DNA of 64,000 bases from Ctena decussata (GCA_963989385.1 OZ022502.1:50647454-50711453); one strand, 5' to 3'. Positions 32,723-44,929 are shown, counted from the first letter of the stretch. Notes: a model not told the origin generated them from the letters alone. Numbers and translations are program-made.

Positions 32723-35543
32723 CCCTTAGACTGCTAAGCGCGACTATAGTCGTGCTCGAGGGGTAGGTCACTTTGAGAGCATGTCAGGCACACTAGACAT
32801 CAAGTACTCCCCATCATTTGCGGTTGTCCTATGCAGGAGGGAATCTGCTTTCTACTAGAGCAAGGTTTTACCCACCTAATTGATTTGTTGACCTTTAAAA
32901 CTCGGAGAAAACGTAAAAAATTTATGGTATTTTCAACATCAGCTTTTCAGGTGGCTACCCCTACTTACTTGATCCCGATTTTCTGACAACTAGACTTCAT
33001 CCTTCCAAACTTTCTCTCTTGATAAATATTCAGCGATAACTCCGGCCCTCAGACAAGCAATTACTTTTGTCATACAAAGCATATCATTGGCGCTAATATC
33101 TTGTACTACTTTTTTTTTTTTTTTTTTTTTTTAAGTGTCTACATCGGTTCCCGCTGATATCATGTGACACCCAAATATGGCAGGTCACGTGACCTTGGTA
33201 ACTTCCGGAAAATGGCAGCTCACACATCGGCCATATTGAGTGAAATTTTCAAGCAAATCGACCAGAGTGTGTGCAAGTTATGGCCTCTGAGATACCCCTA
33301 CCCCCATTTTAGGGTCAGGTGAATTATTTTTTCAGCAGTCTTAGGGTTAACAGAAGGTAGTGCGAAAAATCAGACATGTCAATTTCACATGAATTTCACT
33401 TTTTTAGGTCTAATGGGGCCAGAAATGGGCAATTTTGAAAATTTATTTTTTCTTCTGTTAACCCTTAGACTGCTAAGCGTGACTATAGTCGTGCTCGAGG
33501 GGTAGGTCACTTTGAGAGCATGTCAGGCACACTAGACATCAAGTACTCCCCATCATTTGCGGTTGTCCTATGCAGGAGGGAATCTGCTTTCTACTAGAGC
33601 AAGGTTTTACCCACCTAATTGATTTGTTGACCTTTAAAACTCGGAGAAAACGTAAAAAATTTATGGTATTTTCAACATCAGCTTTTCAGGTGGCTACCCC
33701 TACTTACTTGATCCCGATTTTCTGACAACTAGACTTCATCCTTCCAAACTTTCTCTCTTGATAAATATTCAGCGATAACTCCGGCCCTCAGACAAGCAAT
33801 TACTTTTGTCATACAAAGCATATCATTGGCGCTAATATCTTGTACTATTTTTTTTTTTTTAAGTGTCTACATCGGTTCCCGCTGATATCATGTGACACCC
33901 AAATATGGCAGGTCACGTGACCTTGGTAACTTCCGGAAAATGGCAGCTCACACATCGGCCATATTGAGTGAAATTTTCAAGCAAATCGACCAGAGTGTGT
34001 GCAAGTTATGGCCTCTGAGATACCCCTACCCCCATTTTAGGGTCAGGTGAATTATTTTTTCAGCAGTCTTAGGGTTAACAGAAGGTAGTGCGAAAAATCA
34101 GACATGTCAATTTCACATGAATTTCACTTTTTTAGGTCTATTGGGGCCAGAAGTGGGCAAATTTGAAAATTTATTTTTTCTTCTGTTAACCCTTAGACTG
34201 CTAAGCGCGACTATAGTCGTGCTCGAGGGGTAGGTCACTTTGAGAGCATGTCAGGCACACTAGACATCAAGTACTCCCCATCATTTGCGGTTGTCCTATG
34301 CAGGAGGGAATCTGCTTTCTACTAGAGCAAGGTTTTACCCACCTAATTGATTTGTTGACCTTTAAAACTCGGAGAAAACGTAAAAAATTTATGGTATTTT
34401 CAACATCAGCTTTTCAGGTGGCTACCCCTACTTACTTGATCCCGATTTTCTGACAACTAGACTTCATCCTTCCAAACTTTCTCTCTTGATAAATATTCAG
34501 CGGTAACTCCGGCCCTCAGACAAGCAATTACTTTTGTCATACAAAGCATATCATTGGCGCTAATATCTTGTACTATTTTTTTTTTTTTTTTTTTTAAGTG
34601 TCTACATCGGTTCCCGCTGATATCATGTGACACCCAAATATGGCAGGTCATGTGACCTTGGTAACTTCCGGAAAATGGCAGCTCACACATCGGCCATATT
34701 AAGTGAAATTTTCAAGCAAATCGACCAGAGTGTGTGCAAGTTATGGCCTCTGAGATACCCCTACCCCCATTTTAGGGTCAGGTGAATTATTTTTTCAGCA
34801 GTCTAAGGGTTAACAGAAGGTAGTGCGAAAAATCAGACATGTCAATTTCACATGAATTTCACTTTTTTAGGTCTATTGGAGCAAGAAATGGGCAAATTTG
34901 AAAATTTATTTTTTCTTCTGTTAACCCTTAGACTGCTAAGCGCGACTATAGTCGTGCTCGAGGGGTAGGTCACTTTGAGAGCATGTCAGGCACACTAGAC
35001 ATCAAGTACTCCCCATCATTTGCGGTTGTCCTATGCAGGAGGGAATCTGCTTTCTACTAGAGCAAGGTTTTACCCACCTAATTGATTTGTTGACCTTTAA
35101 AACTCGGAGAAAACGTAAAAAATTTATGGTATTTTCAACATCAGCTTTTCAGGTGGCTACCCCTACTTACTTGATCCCGATTTTCTGACAACTAGACTTC
35201 ATCCTTCCAAACTTTCTCTCTTGATAAATATTCAGCGATAACTCCGGCCCTCAGACAAGCAATTACTTTTGTCATACAAAGCATATCATTGGCGCTAATA
35301 TCTTGTACTATTTTTTTTTTTTTTTTTTTAAGTGTCTACATCGGTTCCCGCTGATATCATGTGACACCCAAATATGGCAGGTCATGTGACCTTGGTAACT
35401 TCCGGAAAATGGCAGCTCACACATCGGCCATATTAAGTGAAATTTTCAAGCAAATCGACCAGAGTGTGTGCAAGTTATGGCCTCTGAGATACCCCTACCC
35501 CCATTTTAGGGTCAGGTGAATTATTTTTTCAGCAGTCTAAGGG
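32723..35543. mobile_element. four-copy head-to-tail array of a TTAA-flanked element
   Basis: Four near-identical elements (32723-33346, 33462-34074, 34190-34809, 34925-35543; 624, 613, 620, 619 bp). Each has ends CCCTTAGACTGCT / AGCAGTCT(T/A)AGGG between TTAA sites. They are separated by three 107-bp linkers that are themselves near-identical. CCC...GGG ends on TTAA are piggyBac-like. Length differences come largely from one internal poly-T tract. No transposase. Identical linkers show the array arose by duplication of element plus linker, not by four insertions. Confidence 0.92.
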
Positions 35544-35547
35544 TTAA

Positions 35548-36164
35548 ATGTAAACTTTATTTATTTTACATTGATTGCATTGAAAGCTCACACGAACTTA
35601 TTTAAATACTCCTGATGGCATGGATGTTGGCGGGTTTGTGGTCCTATACTGGTGGAGGAAACCGGAGTACCCGGAGAAATCCACCAACCTCGGACGCATA
35701 CATGTGATGAACTCCCGATGACCATGTGGGAGATTTGGATTTCATTTCAGGGAGATTGAGTTCTCCACCAGGGAGACTTTTTGACGGCAACTTTGATGCG
35801 TTGTTTCACGTACTTTACTTTATTTTTTTTTATTTTAAAACAGAACATGAACTATAGTATAGTTTGTTTAGTTTATCTTTGAGTTACTCCCCCAAGCCCC
35901 TCCCCTTAACCCCCCCCCCCCCCCCCCCCCTCACACACACACACAAAAACTCCTTTCTTTAATTAATATAATTATTCATTTATTATTATATTACTGTTAT
36001 TTGTATCATTAGTTTGGTAACTGTCTGGCACAGAATCTAGCTTTTGCAAAAGGGTATACTTGCGATTTCATACAGATTTGCCTCCCTTGAAATTTCTATT
36101 TCAGTGTATCTATTTATCTTCTTTCATAAACAAATAAGTTTTGTTTAAAGGTACTCAGAGCTGT
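35548..36164. other. SINE-like fragment and simple repeats
   Basis: GGTGGAGGAAACCGGAGTAC and following bases to 35735 look like the body of another tRNA-headed SINE (head lost). A C21 run at 35910-35930 continues into (CA)n to 35945. Confidence 0.5.
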
Positions 36165-38138
36165 AACAAGAGGCCCAAATGGGCCTGATATCGCTCACCT
36201 GGCTATTGTGCAACGGAACCATTCTGATACAAAATTGGTCCAATTCCACTGAGAATTTTTCATTTTCACATTTTGCTACTTTTAGTAACAGAGGCCAACT
36301 TGCCTGGTCTTTATATATTTACTTTTGAAACACCTCAATGCAAGAATCATTTTGCCACAAATTTCATCAAAATCCATTCAGGGGTTACTGAGATATTGCC
36401 AGTTTCATGTTTTGTGCTATTTTTAGTAACGGCAGATGGCGGCCATCTTGGATTGCTAAAATGCAAAAAATCGAAAAGCCTTCATGCAAGGACCATTTTG
36501 ACACAAATTTGGTCCAATTCCATGGAGATTTTCTGATTTTCACCTTTTTCTATTTTTAGTAACAGAGGCCAATATGACTGGTCTTACAGTTAGATATTTT
36601 TGAAACATCTCAATGCAAGAATCATTTTGACACAAATTTCGTCAAAATCCATTCAGCGGTTACTGAGATATTGTCATTTTCATGTTTTTTGCTATTTTTA
36701 GTAACGGCAAATGGCGGCCATCTTGGAATGCCAAAATGCAAAAAAATCGAAAAAGCTTAATGAAAGGACCATTCTGACACAAAATTAATCCAACTCCATT
36801 GAGATTTTCTAATTTTCACATTTTTCTATTTTTAGTAACAGAGGCCAATATGAATGGTCTACAGTTAGATATTTTTGAAACATCTCAATGCAAGAATCAT
36901 TTTGACACAAATTTCATCAAAATCCATTCAGCGGTTACTGAGATATTGTCATTTTCATGTTTTGTGCTATTTTTAGTAACGGCAGATGGCGGCCATCTTG
37001 GAATGCCAAATTGCAATTTATCAAAACGACTTCATGCAAAGAACATCTGACACAAAATTGGTCCAATTCAATTCAAGGGTTCTTGTGTAATTGTCATTTT
37101 TATGTTTGTGCTATTTTTAGTAACACCAGATGGCGGCCATCTTGGGATGCCAAATTGCAATTAATCGAAACGGCTTCATGCAAGGAACATTCTGACACAA
37201 AATTGGTCCAATTCCATTCATGGGTTCTTGAGTAATTGTCATTTTTATGTTTGTGCTATTTTTAGTAACGGCCCCCATGGTGGCCATCTTGGATAGTCAA
37301 CTGGCACAAAATTGAAATAATTCCATTCAAGAACCAATTCTGACCAAATCTGGTCAGAATTGGCTGCATTTTCTTTAGATATTGACATTTGAGCGAAATC
37401 GGCCTTGTTAACGCTAAGTAGGTCACTGTGACCTAATTCCGCTATAGATTTTTTTTATTTTTACAATTTTTAATACCAAGGTCCCACATATGTTCCATGC
37501 AAACTTTCAACCAAATATACCAAATGGTTCTGGAGAAGAAGTTGATTTTAATGTTTTTGCTATTTTTAGTAACGGCAGCCATCTTGGATTCTTGACCTGA
37601 CCCAATTTTACAATTTTGAAACCCTGCAGTCTGGTCATGCTCCATGTGAAATTTGAGATCCATGGGCTCAGTGGCTTTAGAGAAAAAGTTGTTTGAAGTT
37701 GTTTAAATAGGTCATTTTTTGGCATTGGCATTTGAGCAAAATTACACACGTAAACAGAAAGTAGGTCACTGTGACAAAACTCCACTACAGATTTTTTTCA
37801 TTTGTACAATTTTGAATACCAAGGTTTCACTGATGTTCCATGCCAAAATTCAGACAAATATACCCATTGGTTCTGGAGAAGAAGTTTATTTTGTTGTTTT
37901 TGCTATTTTTAGTAACGGCGGCCATCTTGGATTTTCAACCTGACCCAATTTTACAATTCTGAGACCCTGATGTCAGGTCATGCTCCATGTGAAATTTGAG
38001 AACCATGGGACCAGTAGTTTTACAGAAGAAGATGTTTGAATATTTGTTTTTAGGTGTTGACGGACGACGCACGACGCACGCCGGACGCATTGGTATGACA
38101 ATAGCTCACTATGGCCCTTCGGGCCAGGTGAGCTAAAA
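36165..38138 (+). mobile_element. tandem-core element E2, about 2 kb
   Basis: Starts AACAAGAGGCCCAAATGGGC then TATCGCTCACCTGG. Ends with a GACGACGCACG tract, then GGCCCTTCGGGCCAGGTGAG and CTAAAA. Repeated core blocks of CTATTTTTAGTAACGGC, GGCGGCCATCTTGGA, AAACATCTCAATGCAAGAATC and TTCTGGAGAAGAAGTT. Nearly the same sequence recurs at 55392-57405, differing by point changes and small indels. Contained ORFs are repeats of AT-rich text, not genes. Confidence 0.88.
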
Positions 38139-39346
38139 ACTGATAAAAATGTATATAACAATGTTCAAATTCTGTTTTTGACACAAACTATACCCAATGA
38201 CAAGACAGAAATATCAAAACTTTCATGCGTAACTTTTACACCATTAATGATCAAAGTTGTCGGCCATATATAATAATCCAGATATAGTTTGCACTTCGGG
38301 GAAAAAATACCTTACGGAGTGAGCGACAAGTGAAGACACCGATCAGCCTGCACCTCTATACAGTCTAAACAGAGTTTTGCATCTGTTGTCTATGCGTCTC
38401 AGGGAATCAAAGCAGTGAAAACAAGTCTCCGACTGTATTGCACATGTTTATTTTGTGTTGTTGTGGAACAGGGCTATCGGCTTCTTTTCACGTGACATAT
38501 CTTCTTAACACGTCGGTAATTCTTTGAAACATAGCTCCATGTGTTTTCACAGGTCAGTGAGTTTATTAGTGACCTGAATAATGGGATTAATGTCAACAGA
38601 CATGATGTGTTTGTTTGTTGCAAACAATATTTGATGCTGTGAATACAGGTTAATACACATGTGGATATCTCCTTACTGGCAGGGAAAAAGGGCATGGCGT
38701 TGGAAAAGGGGTATCAGAAAAAAATTATGAAGGGAAAACTCAGCATCCGGGAGATTCTGAAGGCTTTCCGGGAGCGCGGGAGATGGACTTCATTTCCGGG
38801 AGACTCCCGGATGATCCGGGAGACATCACATGTATGCGGACGGGCAACCACTACCCTCCCACATGATGACGCCGGGAATCGAACCCGGGCTGCAGAAGTG
38901 GAAAGCGAGTGCTCTATCCACTATGCTAAACTAGTTTATCAATCTCACAGTCTATGCAGGAGCTGTTTCACAATAGATCGACGCTGCAAAAGAGGTGAAA
39001 GTCAGTTTTGGGCTAATCTATTTCAGTGTAGACTTTGGCATAATTAACTGATGCTAGGTTGGGGGGGGTTTTAAGCTCCAACTTTAGGACATGTCCATTT
39101 ACCTGTTATACTTCTGTGTATTTATATTCTTGTTTTTTGCTTGTTTTAGATTGTCCAAAATACTGTCCATGATTTATACAGCTAGTCTACAACAAAAGGC
39201 ATTTCTGTCACATTTCTTGTTGCAAAAATCCATTCTCTATCTAATCAAACTAATCTAAAAGCATGCAGCCGAGGAACAAGACATACTATCAGATCTTCTC
39301 AACACGTGTCCATGCATTATTCCTAGTCATGCACAACTCTATAGTT
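38139..39346. other. intron side of the giant exon, with a tRNA-like SINE head
   Basis: Minus-strand tRNA-like segment at 38864-38937 (TAGCATAGTGGATAGAGCAC and GGGTTCGATTCCCGG) preceded by repeated CCGGGAGA motifs (38745-38825). It is a SINE head or tRNA relic. G-run at about 39059-39070. No exon found between here and 28364. Confidence 0.5.
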
Positions 39347-39352
39347 ACTTAC

Positions 39353-41981
39353 ACTCTTCTTCTGCTGTATTCCAATCACAGTATTCCAAACTTCCAGCTC
39401 CTTCCTCAATATCTGATCCTGGAACAAGTCCGTAATCCTGAGCAGTGCCAGCTAAAAATTCATGGTCATCGATACTATATTCCTCATTTGCCAAGGCAGC
39501 CATTATTTCATGATATTCTTGATCCTCAGATAACCCAGTGTTTAACACCATACCCTCACAATATTCCAAACTATGAAGAGATTCAGGCTCCAATATTTCC
39601 ATGACATTAGCTCGAGAAAAAGCACTCTCTAACTCACATATTTTACTCTGATACTCAACTGCTTCATCTGCAACTTGACTTTCTTTTATTTCACTTGCTT
39701 CCTTTATTTCACTAGGAGGTGCATCATGTCTGTCATGAATGAATTTTTCAAATTCCTCATTTTGGTCAATTTCTATATCACCGGGTTCACAAATCTGTAT
39801 TTTCAGTAACTCATCATCTGTTTTTTCATCTAAACTAACGCTTTCATCATGTACTTCCTCAAAACTTATTCCAGTACCTACTTTATTATCAGAACCTGAT
39901 GCTTCAAGCTCACGACAAAAGTCTGAATAAGAATTACAGGAATAAACATCTGTAGTCTTTGCATAGTTCTCCTCTGTGTGTTTTGCATAATTCTGAGTAA
40001 CATTTTCAGGGCAACTTTCCTTTTTAATGTCTGATGTTGAGTTTTGTTCTGAGGTTTTATCATCACCTGTTAATGTTTCAAAGACGCTAACAATAATTCT
40101 GTCTGAAAGACTGTGGCTATAATTGCTTATAAACTCCTGTGACTTTTTGTTATCTTCTGCCTCCTTTTCAATATCACCATATGCTGACATTCCTATGAAG
40201 GTCTGTGGAATAATTTCTTCAACAGCAGAAACATCAAAATCTCTTAAATTCCATTCAATGATCTCTTCTCTCCAACTCTGAGAATATACAGGCTCTTGTG
40301 TTAAAACATTGTCTTCAGCATCTAAAACTTCAAGAAATTTATTATCATTCCAACTCTTGGAATAAACAGGTTCATCTACCAAAACAGTATCTTTAGCATC
40401 TAAAGCTTCAAGAAATTTACTATCATTCCAACTCTTTGAACAAACTGGCTCTTCAATCAAAATATTATCATCAGTATCTAATACTTCTAGAAATTTGTTG
40501 TCATCCCATCTCACCTTAGATTTGCTTATGAAAGGTATTCTAGCATCAGGTTCATCCACAAACAGTTTAGCTTCAGCTTCATCTGACTTTATCTCCTCAT
40601 TAATACAATTATCAGTGTCTTTTTCAGATTTGACCCCGGTATCCAAATCTGCATCCTGTGCAAAAGTTAAGCCTAAATTGATGTCTACATATGGTTCTTT
40701 ATCAACTGTATACTGCTGCCTTTCTTGTCCAACATTAGCTATATCAAGCTTCTCTGCCCTCTGGCTTTTTGTTTCAGAACTCTGGTTATGGCCTTCAAGT
40801 TGAAGTCTGTCAGCTTTTTTGAGGTCTTGTGCAAATGGTTTATATCTAACAGTATCGATTTCTTCATCATGACTCAGTAACTTTACACCACTGTCAGTGT
40901 CATTCACTTTGGCAGTGTTTCTTATACTCTCAGGTACTTCAAAACCAGCTATTTCAGTCTCATTATCCTTAAATATCAGTTCTTCTACCTCTTGAATGAA
41001 TACAGGACTTTCCTGCTCAGTACCAAAATAAAGCTTTTGTACTAGTTTTTCTGTTGCTCTATCTTTTGTTTCTTTACACAAATCTGAAGTCTTATGTGAA
41101 TAATTTTGATATGGACTGAATACAGGGTTTTCCTCACCTTGCAGATTTGCCTCTTTTTGACCTATACTTTTTAGATGCAACACATCTTCTTTGCCACTCT
41201 TTTCAATATATTTAGTTACTTTTGCATCAAGTTCTGCCTTTTCACTACTTATTTGAGGTAAAACTTTGTTGACTGCAGGCTGATCTAATTCTTTTCTCTC
41301 AGCAGAATATGATTGAGGCTTAGCCCTTTTATCTACACTGTCCTTAGTTGTTTTACTAATATCACTCACATGCTGATCTAATTCTTTTCTCCCAGTAGTT
41401 AGAAATTTAGGCATAGCCCCTTTATCTGCATTGTCTTTAGCTGTTTTACTAACATCACTCTCTTGTTGATCTAATTCTTTTTTCTCAGTAGACAAGGATT
41501 TAGACTTAGCCCCTTTAAATCCACTGTCATTAGTTGCTTTGCTAATATCACTCTCGTGGTGATCTAATTCTTTTCTCCCAGCAATCAAAGATACAGGCTT
41601 AGCCCCTTTATCTAATCTGTCTTTAGTTGTTTTGCTAATATCCCTAACATGCTGATCTAACTCTTTTTTCTCAGTAGTCAAATATTTTGGCTTAGCCCCT
41701 TTATCTATATCCTCTTGAGTTGTTTTGTAAACTTCACTCACAGTAGGAGTCAATGTATCACTTTTATCTCTGACAGGTATTGTGGACTTTGCCTCAGTAC
41801 CAGGTGGCTGGACAAGTATAGCTGAAGTAGCCTCAGTATCAGATGGCTGGGTATCTGTATCTTTTCCACTATCCTCTTCATCCATTTCATCTAAATCACT
41901 TGTATCCATATCTTGCAAATCACTCATACTTGCATCCCCTTTAATCAGAGCTTCAGGTAAGTGAAGTATTTGATGCCATGT
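39353..41981 (-). CDS. giant acidic repeat-bearing 5' exon, possible dystrophin N-terminus
   Basis: An uninterrupted minus-strand frame of 858 codons starts at ATG 41927 (A at -3) and ends at a GTAAGT donor (39352-39347) in phase 1; the apparent stop just beyond lies inside the intron. The frame stays open for about 18 codons upstream of the ATG to a possible acceptor (TTTCTCAG, AG at 41983-41982), with an in-frame TAA a few codons further. The protein is rich in Asp, Glu, Lys and Ser, without signal peptide, membrane segment or known domain. It has an acidic start (MSDLQDMDTSDLDEMDEEDS), five 31-residue repeats (about 63-217) with core KELDQH and DKGAKP, and three 26-residue repeats (about 469-548) with core KFLEVLDAEDNVL and EPVYSKSW. 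SLEYC occurs twice near the C-terminus. Joining to the 62-bp dystrophin exon gives EEE-Tyr-EREDVQKK. The exon is almost certainly real; membership in dystrophin is inferred from strand, order and phase over 30.7 kb. It could belong to an unrelated gene. Confidence 0.8.
40282..40521 (-). repeat. three 78-bp coding repeats in the giant exon
   Basis: Three in-frame 26-residue units with core W(N/D)D(N/S)KFLE(V/A)LD, then EPV(Y/C)S(K/Q)SW, at residues about 469-548. A fourth SW start follows before the sequence departs. The strictly conserved spacing and aromatic/hydrophobic positions suggest short binding motifs within a disordered region (inference). Confidence 0.85.
41648..41741 (-). repeat. 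first of five 93-bp coding repeats (array about 41277-41741)
   Basis: Five consecutive 31-residue units occupy residues about 63-217 of the giant exon. Each carries (S/Y)KTTxD, then DKGAKP, then (E/R)KKELDQH. Spacing is exactly 31 residues with no indels, so the reading frame is constrained. Divergence between units is mostly substitution. Charged and Gln-rich, they look like an extended or coiled linker; no named repeat family matches. Confidence 0.85.
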
Positions 41982-41991
41982 CTGAGAAACA

Positions 41992-42108
41992 TGTGATTTC
42001 TGTTAATTCTCCATAAAACACATATTGTGGCCCCTCATTGGAGAAATGACCAAATGTGTGCCAGAATTATCATCAAATACTCACCCTATAAAGAGCTGTG
42101 TTAAATCT
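41992..42108. repeat. decayed MITE family B beside the giant exon
   Basis: TGTTAATTCTCCATAAAACA, GTGGCCCCTCATTGG, TCATCAAATACTC and AAGAGCTGTG match the outer arm, hairpin and end of family B in order. The remnant begins about 10 bp upstream (minus sense) of the possible acceptor of the giant exon. Confidence 0.65.
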
Positions 42109-42747
42109 TAAGCTATCACTTATAGACAGAACATGTTATGGCATAATCCATTGATGTAAAGGCAACTTGTTGTTCTTATATCCATTAATCCAGCACCAGT
42201 CTAGAACACAGATTTCCATAAAGCCACAGAAATTGTCCATTACGAAACTGGGGAAAGAAATATTTCTCTTAGAAAAACATCTAAGAATTCTGCTTCCTTC
42301 TCCTTATACTTCTTATTTAGACTTGACTTTATAAAGATTATTGACTTTCTCATCAAGTCGCTGGCGAAAAAGTACAAACTGTCTCTGGAGAGCTTTGTAA
42401 GTCTCTGTGCTTCCCAAGATTAACAACCCAGTGCACTATGTAATATTCAATAATCCATACACTTTACTACAATGGTAAGAACAAATTCCCAAATATCAAA
42501 TGGAACTGATCACAGACCAGGAATCAATATGAGGTCATTGCCAAAACTGGCTAATGAAATAAAAAAGACAATATAGTTGATGTTTTTTTTGCACCAGATA
42601 AAATCAGAATCATCAAATCAGTTTTATTCTCCTGTGGATGCTTTATTGGCAAGTAGTTTAATATTATTAAAAATGAAGGCAGAAACAGAGAAACCTGATT
42701 AAAGTCAATTTAATAAGACCAGTAATCCAATAACAGCAAAACATAAT
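42109..42747. other. upstream of the giant exon, no gene seen
   Basis: Promoter or intron for the giant exon. No CpG-rich block, no clear TATA. Confidence 0.4.
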
Positions 42748-42942
42748 TGAGCCATGACATGAGAAAACCAACAAAGCCCAGTCTGATCAGGGTCTTCGCT
42801 GTCCGCATGGAGGTAACTTAGACCCTTAGCTACCCTTTAAGCGCTTAGCAAAGAGTCTGATCAGACTAGGCAAATACCCAGGCTGATCGGAGTCTGCGCT
42901 GGGCGCACAACCACTTTGTTTGTTTTCTCATGTTGTGGCTCA
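42748..42942. mobile_element. palindromic MITE family H, copy 3
   Basis: TGAGCCATGACATGAGAAAA / TTTTCTCATGTTGTGGCTCA ends. Shorter than copies 1 and 2 because part of the left arm is missing. Confidence 0.82.
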
Positions 42943-43229
42943 CATAGTTTTGTAAGCAAGCCACTAAACTGCAGTGATTTTGTACAATTTTGCAAGGGAG
43001 ACAAACAAACAGCAGTTGCTTCCTTGGTAAGTTAATCCCTTCTCCACAGGATGGAAGAATTTGCTATTCAGATTTTTAGAGCAGGGAAGGTAAAAAGGGA
43101 GGTCAACGGCCAAAATCTCATGTCAGAGTGGTCTCCTACTGAGCTGTATGTATAGATATAATACTGAAAATAAAGAAAATAAAATGGAATACCTACAGGG
43201 GTCTGATCCCAAAGACAACCAACAAAAAA

Positions 43230-44130
43230 TTAGGCCAAATCAACCATAAACCAAAGAATCAACCATTAAATATGAAGGTCTCAAATCAAGCAATCAACCT
43301 AGAAATACTGTTAAGAAACTTTTAGTTATGAAGAAATGTAATCAAACTATTAATGAGATTCAGAACTCAGGTTCTGAAATCAAACCATTAACTGATATGA
43401 AGTTCTGAAATAATACCATCAACCAAGAACTACTAAAATCAAACTATCAACCGACCTACGACACGAGAAAACCAACAAAGTGGCGTAAGTGCCCAGGGAA
43501 GACTCAGATCAGCCTGGGCATCCGCCCATTCTGATCAGAGTCTTCAATGTCAGCATGGAGATAGCTTAAACTGCTACCCTTTAAGCGAGGACTCTGATCA
43601 GACTGTGGATGCCCAGGCTGATCTGAGTCTTCACAGGGCACACATGCCACTTTGCTGGTTTAAATGTTGTGTCACGGCTCAACTACGAAGTGCTGGATTC
43701 AAACCATCAACTATGAAGTTATGAAATCAAACCACTGGGCACATGACTGTATGGTTTTGAAACAACAAACAATCAACCAGGATGAACCTACAACCATGAA
43801 GTACTGATATCAGCAATCAACTATGAAGTTCTGAATTCAACCATGGCATAGCAAGCTCTGGCAGCGAGGTTCTGAAATCAAAAATCTACTATTTAACTCA
43901 TTAAATGTGACATACAAAAATCAAAATATCAACTATAAAGTTCTGAAAATTGTAAGAGCTGAAATAACCCATCAACTTTAAAATTTTGAAATCAAACCAT
44001 GGACTAAGCAGTTCTGATATTGACTATCAACTAGCTCTTAATTCAAACCATCAACCTAAACAAGTAGCTAGGAAGTACTGAAATCAAAACAGCAACTCAG
44101 AAGTACTGACATCAGCCATGTAGGGCTAAG
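43230..44130. repeat. degenerate minisatellite, about 26-bp unit
   Basis: Repeats of AAATCAAACCATCAACTATG followed by AAGTTCTG with heavy substitution. Interrupted by MITE H copy 4. Confidence 0.75.
43457..43681. mobile_element. palindromic MITE family H, copy 4
   Basis: ACACGAGAAAACCAACAAAG at the left, GTTGTGTCACGGCTCA at the right, with inverted CAGATCAGCCTGGGCAT and ATGCCCAGGCTGATCTG. The outermost left bases are eroded. Confidence 0.82.
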
Positions 44131-44915
44131 AATTGAGTAGTTGCCTCCTTTTTTCAAATTATTAATATCCCATAGAAACTATATATATCCTTCTCAACTA
44201 TGAAAGAAGAAATCACTATATTATGACAGCAATGATACTGAATTAAACTGTTCTCCAAGAAACCTTTACATCTTATTAATGTCAGAACAAGGCCAGGTTT
44301 AATACTATTTGATAGCAATCATCACACCTTCACCAAGAGAAGAGTGGTTTTCATGGTAGGTGGTACCTAGTAAAACAATAATACAAACTGGAACCACTTA
44401 GAGAAGGAATCTAGTTCCAGGTATACCAAAATTATCTCAGGAAAATTCTCATTTTTTAAGCAAATGGGCTCTCATTAGAATAAGGTACAGGTTCAAACAA
44501 GGAATGGACTGAAGTGAAATGGAATGTAATGGATGAGATTCTACCCTAATTTGCTTAAATATTGAAACATCTAAAAACCATTAACTTTCCATTTGGGTTA
44601 AGTGGAAAATTAATGGTTTTAGGTGTCCCAATACTTTAGCACTTTTTATAGGCTACAATTTGCTCTCAGAACCTGGGATGAAACTCTACCTGAAAGATTT
44701 TGTTCTGAAACTATTTTCGTTTTTGCAGCTATAAGTACTAACATCAAAACTCACACACTTTCTCTGGAGCTCTAGAAGACATTTCTGTCTGTGGCAAGTA
44801 ATCACAATCAAACACAATAAGACAAGACTGATAAGTAATTACATGATGTTATACATTCTACTACTGTTCCAACTGGGGAAGAAAATGATGTAATTGAAGT
44901 GCACAAAACTGAACT
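44131..44915. other. non-coding
   Basis: One hairpin: ACCATTAACTTTCCATTTGG with GTGGAAAATTAATGGTTTTA (about 44577-44622). Nothing else recognised. Confidence 0.5.
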
Positions 44916-44929
44916 ATATCTAGAAACAA

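Noticed and set aside
32723..35543. Assembly artefact from duplicated reads
   Set aside because: Copies differ by point changes that group in pairs and by poly-T length, so they are distinct; still worth confirming with long reads.
36273..38161. Many ORFs of 70-93 codons in E2 and the matching ones in E3
   Set aside because: The same repeat units in tandem; peptides repeat because DNA does. Not conserved proteins.
39263..39604. Plus-strand ORFs opposite the giant exon (also 40495-40803, 41782-41964)
   Set aside because: Antisense shadows of the biased codon composition of the minus exon.
41955..41960. Plus-strand GTAAGT at the end of the giant exon's antisense
   Set aside because: No plus-strand exon with coding content precedes it.
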